The position numbers and the translations under genes were made by a program. The notes below the pieces were generated by a model. That model was given only the letters and a program-made list of their open reading frames with translations, searched no databases and was not told where the DNA came from. Below, piece after piece: positions 42,339 through 50,438 of a stretch of 50,692 nt of DNA. Source of the stretch: an uncultured Bacillota bacterium (GTDB lineage Bacteria; Bacillota; Clostridia; Peptostreptococcales; Anaerovoracaceae); contig CAKMKG010000020.1 of the NCBI GenBank assembly GCA_927441425.1, positions 1 to 50,692 on the forward strand, in the 5' to 3' direction. Position 1 is the first letter of the stretch, and the number at the start of each line of letters is the position of its first letter.

Positions 42339-42414
42339 TATAATGACGCCATCAATTGAAACAGCTTTGCCGAGGATTGGGAATTATTGTAACGGTCAAA
42401 AGGAGGGATCCTGT
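42339..42414 (+). promoter_or_regulatory. -10 box and repeat-like leader of acetyltransferase gene
   Basis: TATAAT at 42339-42344, then a leader reading ttgaaacagctttgccgag, which resembles ttgaatccagcttcgctgag of the gdpP-upstream unit B (23919-23938). It ends in an aaggaggg ribosome site. No clear -35 was found. The similarity suggests a dispersed leader element. Confidence 0.45.
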
Positions 42415-42912
42415 ATGAAAACGGATGCGGAGCGTAATCTGAAAGTCAGATTTGCGAAAGAGGATGATGTGCCGGTCATTCTAAAATTTATTCATGAACT
42501 GGCGGAATATGAGGGGGCGAAAGACCAAATCCAAAGCACAGAGGAAGGACTTCGGGATGCCATTTTTAAACGGCACATAACAGAGGCCCTGATCGCAGAA
42601 TTGGACGGAGTCCCCATAGGCTTTGCAATCTGGGCCTACAGCTTTTCCACATTTACCGGAAAGCCGACATTGTACATCGATGATCTATACGTAAGGGACA
42701 GTAACCGCGGCAAAGGGGTCGGCAGCAAATTATTCGCTCGTATTGCAGAAATTGCTTATGAGAAGGATTGTGGAAGGATTGATTGGTACTGTATGAATAC
42801 CAATGTTCCCGGAATAGAATACTATCATAAGCTTGGAGCAGAGGAAATAGAATGGTTTAAAGTGTTTCGGCTGAACAGAGCGCAGCTGGAAACGATGAGG
42901 GAAAGAAAGTGA
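42415..42912 (+). CDS. GNAT acetyltransferase (spermidine/diamine-type)
   Basis: A 165-residue GCN5-related N-acetyltransferase resembling spermidine/spermine and thialysine acetyltransferases. Landmarks: VRFAKEDDVPVILKFIHELAEYEGA at the start (landmark only), GFAIWAYSFSTFTGKPTLYIDDLYV with the acetyl-CoA strand, and the CoA loop RDSNRGKGVGSKLF (Q/R-x-x-G-x-G/A). The ATG at 42415 follows aaggaggg; in-frame ATG at 42343 overlaps the -10 box. It overlaps the next acetyltransferase gene by 4 bases. Confidence 0.85.
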   Translation: MKTDAERNLKVRFAKEDDVPVILKFIHELAEYEGAKDQIQSTEEGLRDAIFKRHITEALIAELDGVPIGFAIWAYSFSTFTGKPTLYIDDLYVRDSNRGKGVGSKLFARIAEIAYEKDCGRIDWYCMNTNVPGIEYYHKLGAEEIEWFKVFRLNRAQLETMRERK

Positions 42913-43472
42913 AGACGATTGAAACGGAAAGACTGATTCTCAGAGACTGGAATGTGGACGATGTGGATGATCTCTATGACTATGCGAAGAATCCCAACGT
43001 CGGTCCCCATGGAGGCTGGAAGCCCCATGAGAGCAAGATCGAGTCCATGGAAGTCATGCAAACACTGTTTATTGAAAAATATGACTCCTGGGCCATCGTA
43101 TCCAAGGAAAACGGCAAGGTGATCGGATCCATCGGATACGAGACGGATACAAAAAGACCGGATATCAACTGCAAGGAACTGGGCTATGCCTTGGGAGAAA
43201 TGTATTGGGGAAAAGGAATCATGACGGAGGCGGCGAAGGCAGTGATCCAATTTGGCTTTGAGGAACTGGCGCTGGACATGGTGTCAATTTACAGAAATCC
43301 TCAAAATGAAAGATCGGGAAGGGTCATCGAAAAATGCGGCTTCGTTTATGAAGGTACCCTACGGAAGGCAAGCAAAGTTTATGACGGGACCATTCGTGAT
43401 GTGACCTGCTACTCCATGACAAAAGAGGAGTATCTCGAACTTCGCAATAGGCAAAACCATGATGGAAGATAA
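42909..43472 (+). CDS. RimJ/RimL-type GNAT acetyltransferase
   Basis: A 187-residue acetyltransferase of the RimJ/RimL group, which acetylates protein N-termini or small amines. Landmarks: IETERLILRDWNVDDVDDL, GSIGYETDTKRPDINCKELGY, the CoA loop LGEMYWGKGIMTEAAK, and RSGRVIEKCGFVYEGTLRKA. It starts with GTG overlapping the previous stop (GTGA), so the two are coupled. The 3' end overlaps the GIY-YIG gene by 14 bases. Confidence 0.85.
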   Translation: MKTIETERLILRDWNVDDVDDLYDYAKNPNVGPHGGWKPHESKIESMEVMQTLFIEKYDSWAIVSKENGKVIGSIGYETDTKRPDINCKELGYALGEMYWGKGIMTEAAKAVIQFGFEELALDMVSIYRNPQNERSGRVIEKCGFVYEGTLRKASKVYDGTIRDVTCYSMTKEEYLELRNRQNHDGR

Positions 43473-43728
43473 GGAAAAGACCAATTACATCTATATCCTT
43501 CAATGCGCAGACAGCACACTTTATACCGGATGGACAACAGATCTGGAAAGCAGGTTGAAAGCTCATAACAGCGGTTCCGGAGCGAAATATACCAGAGGAA
43601 GAGGCCCGGTCCGCCTTCTGTACAGTGAAGCATTTGATACAAAGGGAGAAGCATTAAAAAGGGAAAAGCAAATCCAGAAACTGACAAGGATAAAGAAACT
43701 GAAGCTAATGGGGTTGGAAGAGGAATAA
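43459..43728 (+). CDS. GIY-YIG nuclease family protein (UPF0213)
   Basis: An 89-residue stand-alone GIY-YIG domain of the YhbQ/UPF0213 type. The paired motif reads NYIYILQCADSTLYTGWT (Y-I-Y ... Y-T-G), followed by HNSGSGAKYTRGRGPVRLLY and KREKQIQKLTR. Members of this group act on DNA or RNA in some bacteria; the role here is unknown. Third gene of an overlapping set. Confidence 0.88.
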   Translation: MMEDKEKTNYIYILQCADSTLYTGWTTDLESRLKAHNSGSGAKYTRGRGPVRLLYSEAFDTKGEALKREKQIQKLTRIKKLKLMGLEEE

Positions 43729-43797
43729 AATATTTGATATAATCATATCGTAGTTATTTTGAAAGATAAAATGATAAATTTACAGGAGGGAAATCAT

Positions 43798-44178
43798 ATG
43801 AGAAAAATCGTTGCGACAAAAGCAGCTCCTGCTGCCATCGGCCCTTATTCACAGGGCAATGTATTCGGAAACCTCATCTTCACATCAGGACAGGTTCCCC
43901 TTGATCCGGAATCCGGCGCGATTGTGGGAACTACCATCGAAGAACAGACGGAACAGGTGTTGAAAAACGTAAAAGCGATTCTGGAGGAAGCCGGAAGCTC
44001 CATGGAGAATGTGCTTAAGACGACAGTCTTCATCAAGAACATGAATGACTTTGCAGCAATGAACGCGGTATACGCAACCTATTTTACAGAGGGCGCGTTC
44101 CCTTCCCGCTCTGCTGTTGAAGTGGCGCGTCTTCCGAAAGATGTCTTGGTTGAAATTGAGACCATCGCATATCTCTAG
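43798..44178 (+). CDS. ridA: Rid-family enamine/imine deaminase
   Basis: A 126-residue RidA protein that clears reactive enamines made by PLP enzymes. Landmarks: [27 protein letters not shown] (N-terminal signature, landmark only), [19 protein letters not shown], and [18 protein letters not shown] with the catalytic Arg. The ATG at 43798 follows acaggaggg. It precedes hisC, a PLP enzyme. Confidence 0.94.
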   Translation: MRKIVATKAAPAAIGPYSQGNVFGNLIFTSGQVPLDPESGAIVGTTIEEQTEQVLKNVKAILEEAGSSMENVLKTTVFIKNMNDFAAMNAVYATYFTEGAFPSRSAVEVARLPKDVLVEIETIAYL

Positions 44179-44232
44179 ATATACTAGCTAACAGAACCAT
44201 ACTGTACAAAATATAGATAAGGATGTGAAGGA

Positions 44233-45336
44233 ATGAGTAAAGATTTATTTAGAAAAGAGCTGGCAAAGTTCCAGCCCTATGTGCCCGGAAAACCAATTGA
44301 GGAAGTAAAGCGGGAATACGGTCTGGATCGGATCGAGAAGCTGGCTTCCAATGAGAACCAGCTGGGACCGTCACCAATGGCGGTGGACGCGATTATCAAG
44401 GCGGTGCAAGAGATCAATTTTTATCCGGAGGCCACTGCCTACGAACTGAAACGTGAACTGGCAGCAGATTTGGGCGTGGAGGAGGAGAATCTGGTCATCG
44501 GCAACGGCGGTGAGGAATTGATTCAGGTAATCGCACAAACCTTTATCAATGAGGGAGATGAAGTAATCGTAGCATCCCCTTCCTTTGGCATCTACAATAC
44601 TACTGTTGGACTGCTCGGCGGTGTCATTCATTCCATTCCTTTTAAAAACAATCAGTATGACTTCGAAGGAATGCTGGGAAAGGTCAATGAAAAGACAAAG
44701 CTGATCTATGTGTGCAGCCCCAACAATCCCACGGGAAATATCGTCACGAAAAAAGAGTTGGACGCATTGCTTGACGCGTTGCCCGAGGATGTGACCGTGA
44801 TCATGGATGAGGCCTATTATGAATTTGCAGTCGCAAACCCCGACTATCCCGACAGCATTGCAATTTTAAAAAACCGGCCAAACATGGTGATCCTGCGAAC
44901 CTTCTCCAAGGTGTCGGGAATTGCCGGTGTGAGAATCGGTTATGTCATCACCTCGGAAAGAATTGCTGGTGAAATGAACAAGATCAAACTGACCTTCGAT
45001 GTGAACCGTCTGGCGCAAGAGGCGGCTAGAGGCGCCTTGAAGGATAAGGAATATACGAAGAAAACCGTTGCACTGACAAAGGAATCTATCGATAGGATGG
45101 AAGCATATTTTGAGAAACAGGGTCTGGATTATATCAAGTCCTATGCCAATTTTGTATTTGTCGATTGCAAGCTCCATTCTAAAACCATGTTTGAAGAATT
45201 GATGAAGAGGGGTGTTATCGTAAGACCCGGCTATTTCTGGGGATGGGATAATTGGATCCGCGTAAGCACCGGAACCCTCGAGCAGACTCAATTCTTTCTG
45301 GAAAAGTTGGAAGAGGTCATGGAAGGGATACAGTAG
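44233..45336 (+). CDS. hisC: histidinol-phosphate aminotransferase-like enzyme
   Basis: A 367-residue fold-type I PLP aminotransferase. Landmarks: LASNENQLGPSPMAV, YPEATAYELKRELA, CSPNNPTGNIV, VIMDEAYYEF, and the PLP Lys in RTFSKVSGIAGVRIGYV. It matches HisC, making histidinol phosphate, but no other his genes are near, so it may equally act on aromatic amino acids. It is followed by the phosphate acyltransferase gene with one base between. Confidence 0.87.
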   Translation: MSKDLFRKELAKFQPYVPGKPIEEVKREYGLDRIEKLASNENQLGPSPMAVDAIIKAVQEINFYPEATAYELKRELAADLGVEEENLVIGNGGEELIQVIAQTFINEGDEVIVASPSFGIYNTTVGLLGGVIHSIPFKNNQYDFEGMLGKVNEKTKLIYVCSPNNPTGNIVTKKELDALLDALPEDVTVIMDEAYYEFAVANPDYPDSIAILKNRPNMVILRTFSKVSGIAGVRIGYVITSERIAGEMNKIKLTFDVNRLAQEAARGALKDKEYTKKTVALTKESIDRMEAYFEKQGLDYIKSYANFVFVDCKLHSKTMFEELMKRGVIVRPGYFWGWDNWIRVSTGTLEQTQFFLEKLEEVMEGIQ

Positions 45337-45337
45337 T

Positions 45338-46240
45338 ATGATCTATCATCATTTTGATGAGATTCTGGATCGGGTCCGGGAAAATCCCGAGAAGAGGAAG
45401 GTTGCCGTAGCGGGAGCCGCCGACAGGCATGTGCTCGAGGCGGTGGTGGAAGCCCATCGAATGGGCATTGTCGATCCGGTCCTTATCGGGAATCCCGCCG
45501 AGATCACAAGACTGCTGGAAGAAATCGGCGGCGGTAACGCAATATTTGAGATAGTAGAAGCCGCTACTCCTGTGGAATGCGGTGATACTGCGGTGAAATT
45601 GATCAGAGAACAGAAAGCAGACTTCATTATGAAGGGTATGATCGAAACGAGAGACATCCTGAAACCTCTTGTAAAAAAAGAAAACGGCCTGCATCTCGGA
45701 AGAACGATGACCCATGTGGCGCTGGATGAAATTCCCGGAATGAGCCGTCTGACAGCACTGACCGACGGAGGCATGATACCCTATCCGACCCTTGAGGAAA
45801 AGAAGGATATCGTAATGAATGCCGTAGAGATGCTTCGCGCCCTCGGATATGACAAACCGTCGGTGGCGGTGCTCTGCGCCATTGAAAAGGTGAATCCCAA
45901 GATGCCGGAGACCATTGATGCAGAGGCACTTGCGGTCATGAACCGGGAAGGGATCCTTCCGGACTGCAATGTCATCGGTCCGATCTCTTATGACATTGCG
46001 ATGAGCGCAGCCATCGCAGAAGAAAAAAAGTATGACTGCCCCTATTGCGGACAGTTTGATATTCTTGTGGCGCCGTCCATGGTAGCGGGTAATCTGCTGA
46101 ATAAAAGCCTTACTGTAACGGCAGGGGCAATGATGGCAGGGGTGGTCATGGGAGCAAAGGTTCCTATTGTGGTCACCTCTCGGAGCTCAACCGCGATGGA
46201 AAAGCTGCTATCACTTGCATTGGCATCCTTGATCGTTTAG
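45338..46240 (+). CDS. ptb: phosphate butyryltransferase-type enzyme
   Basis: A 300-residue phosphate acyltransferase that exchanges CoA for phosphate on butyryl- or similar acyl-CoA. Landmarks: KRKVAVAGAADRHVLEAV, DFIMKGMIETRDILKPLV, and late DILVAPSMVAGNLLNKSL with VVMGAKVPIVVTSRS. Butyrate kinase (buk) usually follows ptb but is not adjacent here. The start is one base after the hisC stop, so the two are coupled. Acyl specificity cannot be read from sequence. Confidence 0.85.
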   Translation: MIYHHFDEILDRVRENPEKRKVAVAGAADRHVLEAVVEAHRMGIVDPVLIGNPAEITRLLEEIGGGNAIFEIVEAATPVECGDTAVKLIREQKADFIMKGMIETRDILKPLVKKENGLHLGRTMTHVALDEIPGMSRLTALTDGGMIPYPTLEEKKDIVMNAVEMLRALGYDKPSVAVLCAIEKVNPKMPETIDAEALAVMNREGILPDCNVIGPISYDIAMSAAIAEEKKYDCPYCGQFDILVAPSMVAGNLLNKSLTVTAGAMMAGVVMGAKVPIVVTSRSSTAMEKLLSLALASLIV

Positions 46241-46317
46241 CAATTGTGGCTATATTTTGATGGCAGACACAGGATTTCCTATGCTATAATAGTTCCATTG
46301 GGGAAGGTGGTACAAGC

Positions 46318-46680
46318 ATGTCAAACTCTTTAAAATTACTGACAAGAACGTTAATTCTACTTGCGTTGATGTTTGTTGGGTCTTGGCTAAATGGTCAGCT
46401 GGAGCTGCCCGGAAACATGACAAGTATTCCAATATATGCAGTTTATCTGCTCATCGGAATCACCCTTGGGGGTGTGGCAAATCCCAGATTTACAAAATCA
46501 AAGAATAAGTGGGTCTATGTGATTCCCATTCTGATTTTTGCAGTGATCGGCGCCCTCACAATGTTATACGCACTGCTTCATGTTGCGGTCTGGCCCTTCG
46601 GCATCGGCAACGCTCTGATTGAGTTTTCCAGCTTGTCCTGGGCGATTGTAGGCTTTTTTCTGAGCCTTGCCTTTCGATAA
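46318..46680 (+). CDS. hypothetical membrane protein
   Basis: A 120-residue protein with four hydrophobic segments (LTRTLILLALMFVGSW, SIPIYAVYLLIGITLGGV, WVYVIPILIFAVIGALTMLY, and LSSLSWAIVGFFLSLAF). No family recognised. TATAAT at 46285-46290 followed by agttccattg, the same 16-base stretch that begins the gdpP-upstream repeat, drives it. A hairpin terminator follows. Confidence 0.7.
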   Translation: MSNSLKLLTRTLILLALMFVGSWLNGQLELPGNMTSIPIYAVYLLIGITLGGVANPRFTKSKNKWVYVIPILIFAVIGALTMLYALLHVAVWPFGIGNALIEFSSLSWAIVGFFLSLAFR

Positions 46681-46734
46681 TAAAAAGCGGCAGACACGTT
46701 CCTTATAGAACGATACCCGACGGATGGAATGATA

Positions 46735-46777
46735 ACCCCTTGAAACCGAGCGAAGCGGTTCAGGGGGTAGATTTTTA
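46735..46777 (+). terminator. terminator after membrane protein gene
   Basis: accccttgaaaccg/cggttcagggggt stem with an agcgaag loop, followed by agatttttat. Confidence 0.75.
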
Positions 46778-46937
46778 TATGATAATATGTCGAAAATTGA
46801 TGTAAAAATATGGCGCAAAACACGTAGGCTTTGAGGTATGCTGTAGGTATTGGAAGAATTATTTTACTTAATGACTAAAAGGGGAGGTTCGGTTATAAAA
46901 GACTTATATCGGAGCAGTTGTTTTAGGGGGGAGCGAC

Positions 46938-47597
46938 ATGACAAAGAGAGGAAAATTGAAAATTTACTTCGGATATTCCTCCGGGGTAGGGAAAACGTAT
47001 ACGATGCTGAAGGATGCGCATCAAGAGCTGCGCAGAGGCATCGATGTTGTTGTGGGATACATAGATCCCCATTCCAGTTCCGAAACGATGGAACTGATGG
47101 AGGGGCTGGAGGTATTGCCATTTAAATTGATTGCCAGCAGCAAAGGTATGTTGACGGAGTTTAATTTAGATGGGGCACTTTTCCGAAGGCCGCAGATCAT
47201 ACTTGTGGATGAAATGGCACACGCAAATGCAGAGGGATCGAGGCACGAAAAGCGATATCAGGACATCGAAGAACTGTTGGCTGCAGGGATCGATGTTTAC
47301 ACAACGGCAAATGCACAGCAGATTGAAAGTCTGAATCAAAGGGTAACAGAAACGCTGAAAGTCCCGTATGGAGAAAAGATACCAGACTTTATTTTTGACT
47401 GTGCGGAGCGGGTGGAGCTCATTGATCTTCCGCCGGAGGAGCTTATCAGAAGATATCGAGAAGGGAAAATTGTCTGCAGAGAAAGGCCGGAAAATATAAC
47501 AAAAGGAACGCTCAAAAAAAAGAATCTGGACTTGCTAAGGCAACTATCCATTCAGAGAACGACAGAGCGGATTAACCAGGTTTGCAACTGGAGCTGA
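46938..47597 (+). CDS. stand-alone KdpD N-terminal domain protein, possibly frameshifted
   Basis: A 219-residue protein matching only the N-terminal KdpD domain. It has an ATP-binding loop GYSSGVGKT (12-20), GIDVVVGYIDPHSSSETMEL, Walker-B-like ILVDEMAHANAEGSRHEKRY, and GIDVYTTANAQQIESLN. The USP (c-di-AMP-binding in Staphylococcus), membrane and kinase parts are absent. Just before the stop the frame reads INQVCNWS; the +1 frame continues LQLELTEHFCRGILEKAL for about 27 more codons to 47660. A single-base shift may have shortened it. Ribosome site ggggggag. No kdpABC or kdpE adjacent. Confidence 0.75.
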   Translation: MTKRGKLKIYFGYSSGVGKTYTMLKDAHQELRRGIDVVVGYIDPHSSSETMELMEGLEVLPFKLIASSKGMLTEFNLDGALFRRPQIILVDEMAHANAEGSRHEKRYQDIEELLAAGIDVYTTANAQQIESLNQRVTETLKVPYGEKIPDFIFDCAERVELIDLPPEELIRRYREGKIVCRERPENITKGTLKKKNLDLLRQLSIQRTTERINQVCNWS

Positions 47598-47655
47598 CGG
47601 AGCATTTCTGCCGAGGCATACTGGAAAAAGCCTTAGAGAAAGGACGGAAGAAGAG

Positions 47656-48024
47656 ATGGTATTAAAAATATTGGAACACCGCTTTTCGGTGTGTAAAATC
47701 AAGGACGTGAGGGACGTGGACTTCTTCGATGAGTTTGTTTTCTTCAGCAAAACCGACGAGGAGCTTTCACTGGTGTGCAGAAGCGAATTGGTTCCTCCAG
47801 ATCATATTGCGCTTGAGGAAGGCTGGAAATGCTTCCGGGTTCAGGGGGAGCTGGATTTCTCGCTGATCGGAATTCTGTCGAAGCTGTCTACCATATTGGC
47901 AGACAATGGAATCAGTATCTTTGCCATTTCCACCTATAATACCGATTATATTCTGATCAAGGAAGAAAAGCTAACCGAAGCAATCGAAGCTTTGGGGAAG
48001 AATGGCTATGAGGTTGTTCTGTAA
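47656..48024 (+). CDS. ACT-domain protein
   Basis: A 122-residue protein with two ACT-like halves: an N-terminal one (LKILEHRFSVCKIKDV) and a C-terminal one with DFSLIGILSKLSTILADNGISIFAIS and TDYILIKEEKLTEAIEAL. This pattern is the small two-ACT family (COG3603-like) that binds amino acids. A start at 47656 overlaps the shifted end of the KdpD-like frame. Role unknown. Confidence 0.82.
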   Translation: MVLKILEHRFSVCKIKDVRDVDFFDEFVFFSKTDEELSLVCRSELVPPDHIALEEGWKCFRVQGELDFSLIGILSKLSTILADNGISIFAISTYNTDYILIKEEKLTEAIEALGKNGYEVVL

Positions 48025-48065
48025 AGATAGAATGATACTATAAATATGATATGGTTGAAACAAGA

Positions 48066-48105
48066 AGCACCGCGAATGAATCATGCATGACTCATTCGCG
48101 GTGCT
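48066..48105. terminator. bidirectional terminator
   Basis: agcaccgcgaatga/tcattcgcggtgct, a perfect 14-bp stem with a 12-base loop, followed by gtttct on the plus strand. It separates the convergent ACT and hcp genes. Confidence 0.8.
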
Positions 48106-48137
48106 GTTTCTATAATTTTCTTAATCCAGTTATATTC

Positions 48138-49769
48138 TTAGCCTTCCATAAACAGCTTGATGTCATCTTCTACAGTTCCGACACCTGCAATTCCAAAGGT
48201 TTCTACAAGTACCTTCGCAACGTTTGGAGACAGGAAGCCGGGCAGCGTCGGCCCTAAATGTATATTCTTAACGCCAAGGGATAAAAGTGCAAGCAATACA
48301 ATAACGGCTTTCTGTTCATACCATGCGATATTGAATGCAATCGGAAGCTGATTAATATCATCCAAACCAAATACTTCCTTAAGCTTCAGAGCGATAACCG
48401 CAAGGGAATAGGAGTCATTACACTGCCCGGCGTCAAGAACTCTTGGAATCCCTCCGATGTCTCCTAAATTCAGTTTGTTGTATCTGTATTTTGCACATCC
48501 GGCTGTTAAAATAACGGTATCCTTTGGTAGGTTCTCGGCGAAATCTGTGTAATATGACCTGGATTTCATCCTTCCATCGCAGCCTGCCATGACAAAGAAC
48601 TTCTTGATCGCACCGGATTTTACCGCAGCGACAACCTTATCCGCCAATGCCAATACCTGGTTGTGAGCAAAGCCTCCGACAATTTTCCCGGTTTCAATCT
48701 CTGTAGGAGGTTTTAATTTCTTAGCCATCTCAATGATCTGAGTAAAATCCTTTTTCCCGTCGGAATCTGCATCAATATGCACGCATCCCGGAAATCCTGA
48801 AGCACCAGAGGTGAATATTCTGGATTTCACTTCCTCGCTTCTTGGCGGAACGATACAGTTTGTTGTAAACAGAATCGGACCGTTGAAGGATTCAAACTCC
48901 TCGATCTGCTTCCACCAAGCATTCCCGTAATTTCCGACGAAGTTGTCATACTTCTTAAAAGCAGGATAGTAGTGTGCCGGCAACATCTCGCTGTGGGTAT
49001 AAATATCAACACCCGAACCTTTTGTTTGTTCCAATAGCTGTTCAAGATCGGTCAGGTCGTGACCGGAAATCAGAATGGCAGGGTTATTTTTTACACCAAT
49101 ATTGACCTCAGTGATTTCTGGATTACCGTACTTCGTTGTATTTGCCGAATCTAAAAGTGCCATGGCTTTCACGCCATATTCACCGGTTTTTAATGTCAAA
49201 GCAACCAAATCATCTGCAGTAAGGGTGTCATCCAAAGTAGCCGCTAACGCTTCACAGAGGAAGGTATCAATCGAATCATCTTCCTTGCCAAGGTTCAAGG
49301 CGTGATGTGCATAAGCAGCCAATCCTTTCAGTCCATAAACAATCATTTCTCTTAAGGAACGGACATCCTCATTTGCAGTTGCCAGAACGCCTACGGTTGC
49401 GGCTTTCTCAACCATTTCTTCCTTCGAGCCTACTCTGAATATCACCGCATCATGTGTCAGATCAGTTCCTGTCATTTCTATCAGCCTGTCTCTCAACGTC
49501 AGCATCTTATTGATTTCTTTCTCAAAGGCATTCGCGTCAAAATTCGCATTTGTGATGGTCATGAATAAGCTTTTCAGAATTTCATGGTTCAAATGCTTCA
49601 TTTCCTTTAAGTCCGGCTTCTCTTTCGTTAAAATAAGGGAAACGCCTTTTAATGAATAAATCAGCAGGTCCTGAAGTTTGGCCACCTGCTCATCTTTTCC
49701 GCATACACCTCTGATCTCGCACCCTGTTCCCTTCGCTGTTTCCTGACATTGATAACAAAACATACTCAT
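48138..49769 (-). CDS. hcp: hydroxylamine reductase / hybrid cluster protein
   Basis: A 543-residue Hcp carrying a 4Fe-4S cluster and a hybrid 4Fe-2O-2S cluster. It reduces hydroxylamine and nitric oxide in anaerobes. N-terminal cysteines [17 protein letters not shown] and GVCGKDE bind the first cluster; later [36 protein letters not shown] and [13 protein letters not shown] carry hybrid-cluster ligands, including GQCNDSYS. The usual start is MSMFCYQ at 49769. Upstream there is no ribosome site: the sequence is tetR codons, so the gene is joined to the wrong upstream DNA. Its true leader appears to lie at 50231-50411 in opposite orientation. Confidence 0.93.
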   Translation of the reverse strand: MSMFCYQCQETAKGTGCEIRGVCGKDEQVAKLQDLLIYSLKGVSLILTKEKPDLKEMKHLNHEILKSLFMTITNANFDANAFEKEINKMLTLRDRLIEMTGTDLTHDAVIFRVGSKEEMVEKAATVGVLATANEDVRSLREMIVYGLKGLAAYAHHALNLGKEDDSIDTFLCEALAATLDDTLTADDLVALTLKTGEYGVKAMALLDSANTTKYGNPEITEVNIGVKNNPAILISGHDLTDLEQLLEQTKGSGVDIYTHSEMLPAHYYPAFKKYDNFVGNYGNAWWKQIEEFESFNGPILFTTNCIVPPRSEEVKSRIFTSGASGFPGCVHIDADSDGKKDFTQIIEMAKKLKPPTEIETGKIVGGFAHNQVLALADKVVAAVKSGAIKKFFVMAGCDGRMKSRSYYTDFAENLPKDTVILTAGCAKYRYNKLNLGDIGGIPRVLDAGQCNDSYSLAVIALKLKEVFGLDDINQLPIAFNIAWYEQKAVIVLLALLSLGVKNIHLGPTLPGFLSPNVAKVLVETFGIAGVGTVEDDIKLFMEG

Positions 49770-50178
49770 AATACTTTTCCGATGTGTCTCCGAGCATATC
49801 CATTGCTTCATGATAGATCTGATTCCCCTTTTCTTTGAGAAACATCATGCCCAGCAGATAATACTTCGGATAGTTGTTGGCAAATTCCAGTCCAAACTTA
49901 ACCTGAATCCTAAAATGATCAAACAAATTCAAATCCTCACGATCGGTGTAGTCTTTGATTTTCGTCTCCATGAATTTTATTTTCGCATTGACACTGGTTT
50001 GGAGCAGTGACAGATAGAGCATTTTTTTGTCCTGAATGTGATAATAAAAGGTTCCCTTGCTGATCCCTGCGTTCTTGATAATATTGTTTAAAGAAGCTTC
50101 CTCATAACTTTTCATACCGAATTCATCCAGCGCCGCTTCCATCAATTCCTTTTCTCGATCAAAGGATTTTACCTTCAT
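49690..50178 (-). pseudogene. TetR-family regulator, 3' end replaced by hcp
   Basis: The minus-strand frame of 162 codons begins with a TetR helix-turn-helix (ISKGTFYYHIQDKKMLYLSLL, near residues 35-55). Regulator-like sequence runs to about SEKYYEYV (residue 137, base 49774). From there the frame reads through the first codons of hcp out of frame and ends in unrelated residues. TetR proteins are about 190-200 residues, so the C-terminus is missing. The fusion occurs in a short shared stretch tattatgagtatg. The original gene presumably divergently controlled hcp. Confidence 0.8.
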
Positions 50179-50200
50179 TTGTATCCACTCCCATCTCAGT

Positions 50201-50230
50201 ATACCATGCGGTCTATACCGCCCGGTCTAC
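50201..50230. promoter_or_regulatory. candidate TetR operator
   Basis: Overlapping dyads gcggt-ctat-accgc (50208-50221) and accg-cc-cggt (50217-50226), flanked by ata/tac. They lie just upstream of the tetR start, between it and the hcp leader, which is the usual place for a TetR operator controlling both. Confidence 0.55.
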
Positions 50231-50411
50231 TACAATATATCCCTTTCTGCATCTCCTGTCAATCCTTATTGGACTTTAAGTTTTTATTTATCCGTTGCTT
50301 TTGCAACCGACATCTTGGTGCTGTACATTTATAGTAATATTTAGTAGGAATGTCTGCAGATTAAATTCAATTTTTTATTAAATGAATAGAATAATTAGGA
50401 GGAAGATTATT
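50231..50411 (+). promoter_or_regulatory. leader/promoter region of a divergent hcp
   Basis: AT-rich DNA ending in attaggaggaagattatt, a strong ribosome site directly before ATGAGTATGTTTTGTTATC. No clear -35/-10 pair could be fixed. This is the expected native leader of hcp, separated from the hcp body by the rearrangement. Confidence 0.55.
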
Positions 50412-50438
50412 ATGAGTATGTTTTGTTATCAATGTCAG
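50412..50438 (+). pseudogene. hcp: second hcp start, truncated after nine codons
   Basis: Codes for MSMFCYQCQ, identical at base level to the start of the hcp at 49769. The 31-base block 50408-50438 is an inverted copy of 49743-49773. After it the sequence changes to GC-rich foreign DNA and the frame ends eleven codons later. Confidence 0.8.

Noticed and set aside
46850..47125. 91-codon plus-strand frame overlapping the KdpD-like gene
   Set aside because: Out of frame with the recognisable KdpD domain; its reading has no family likeness.
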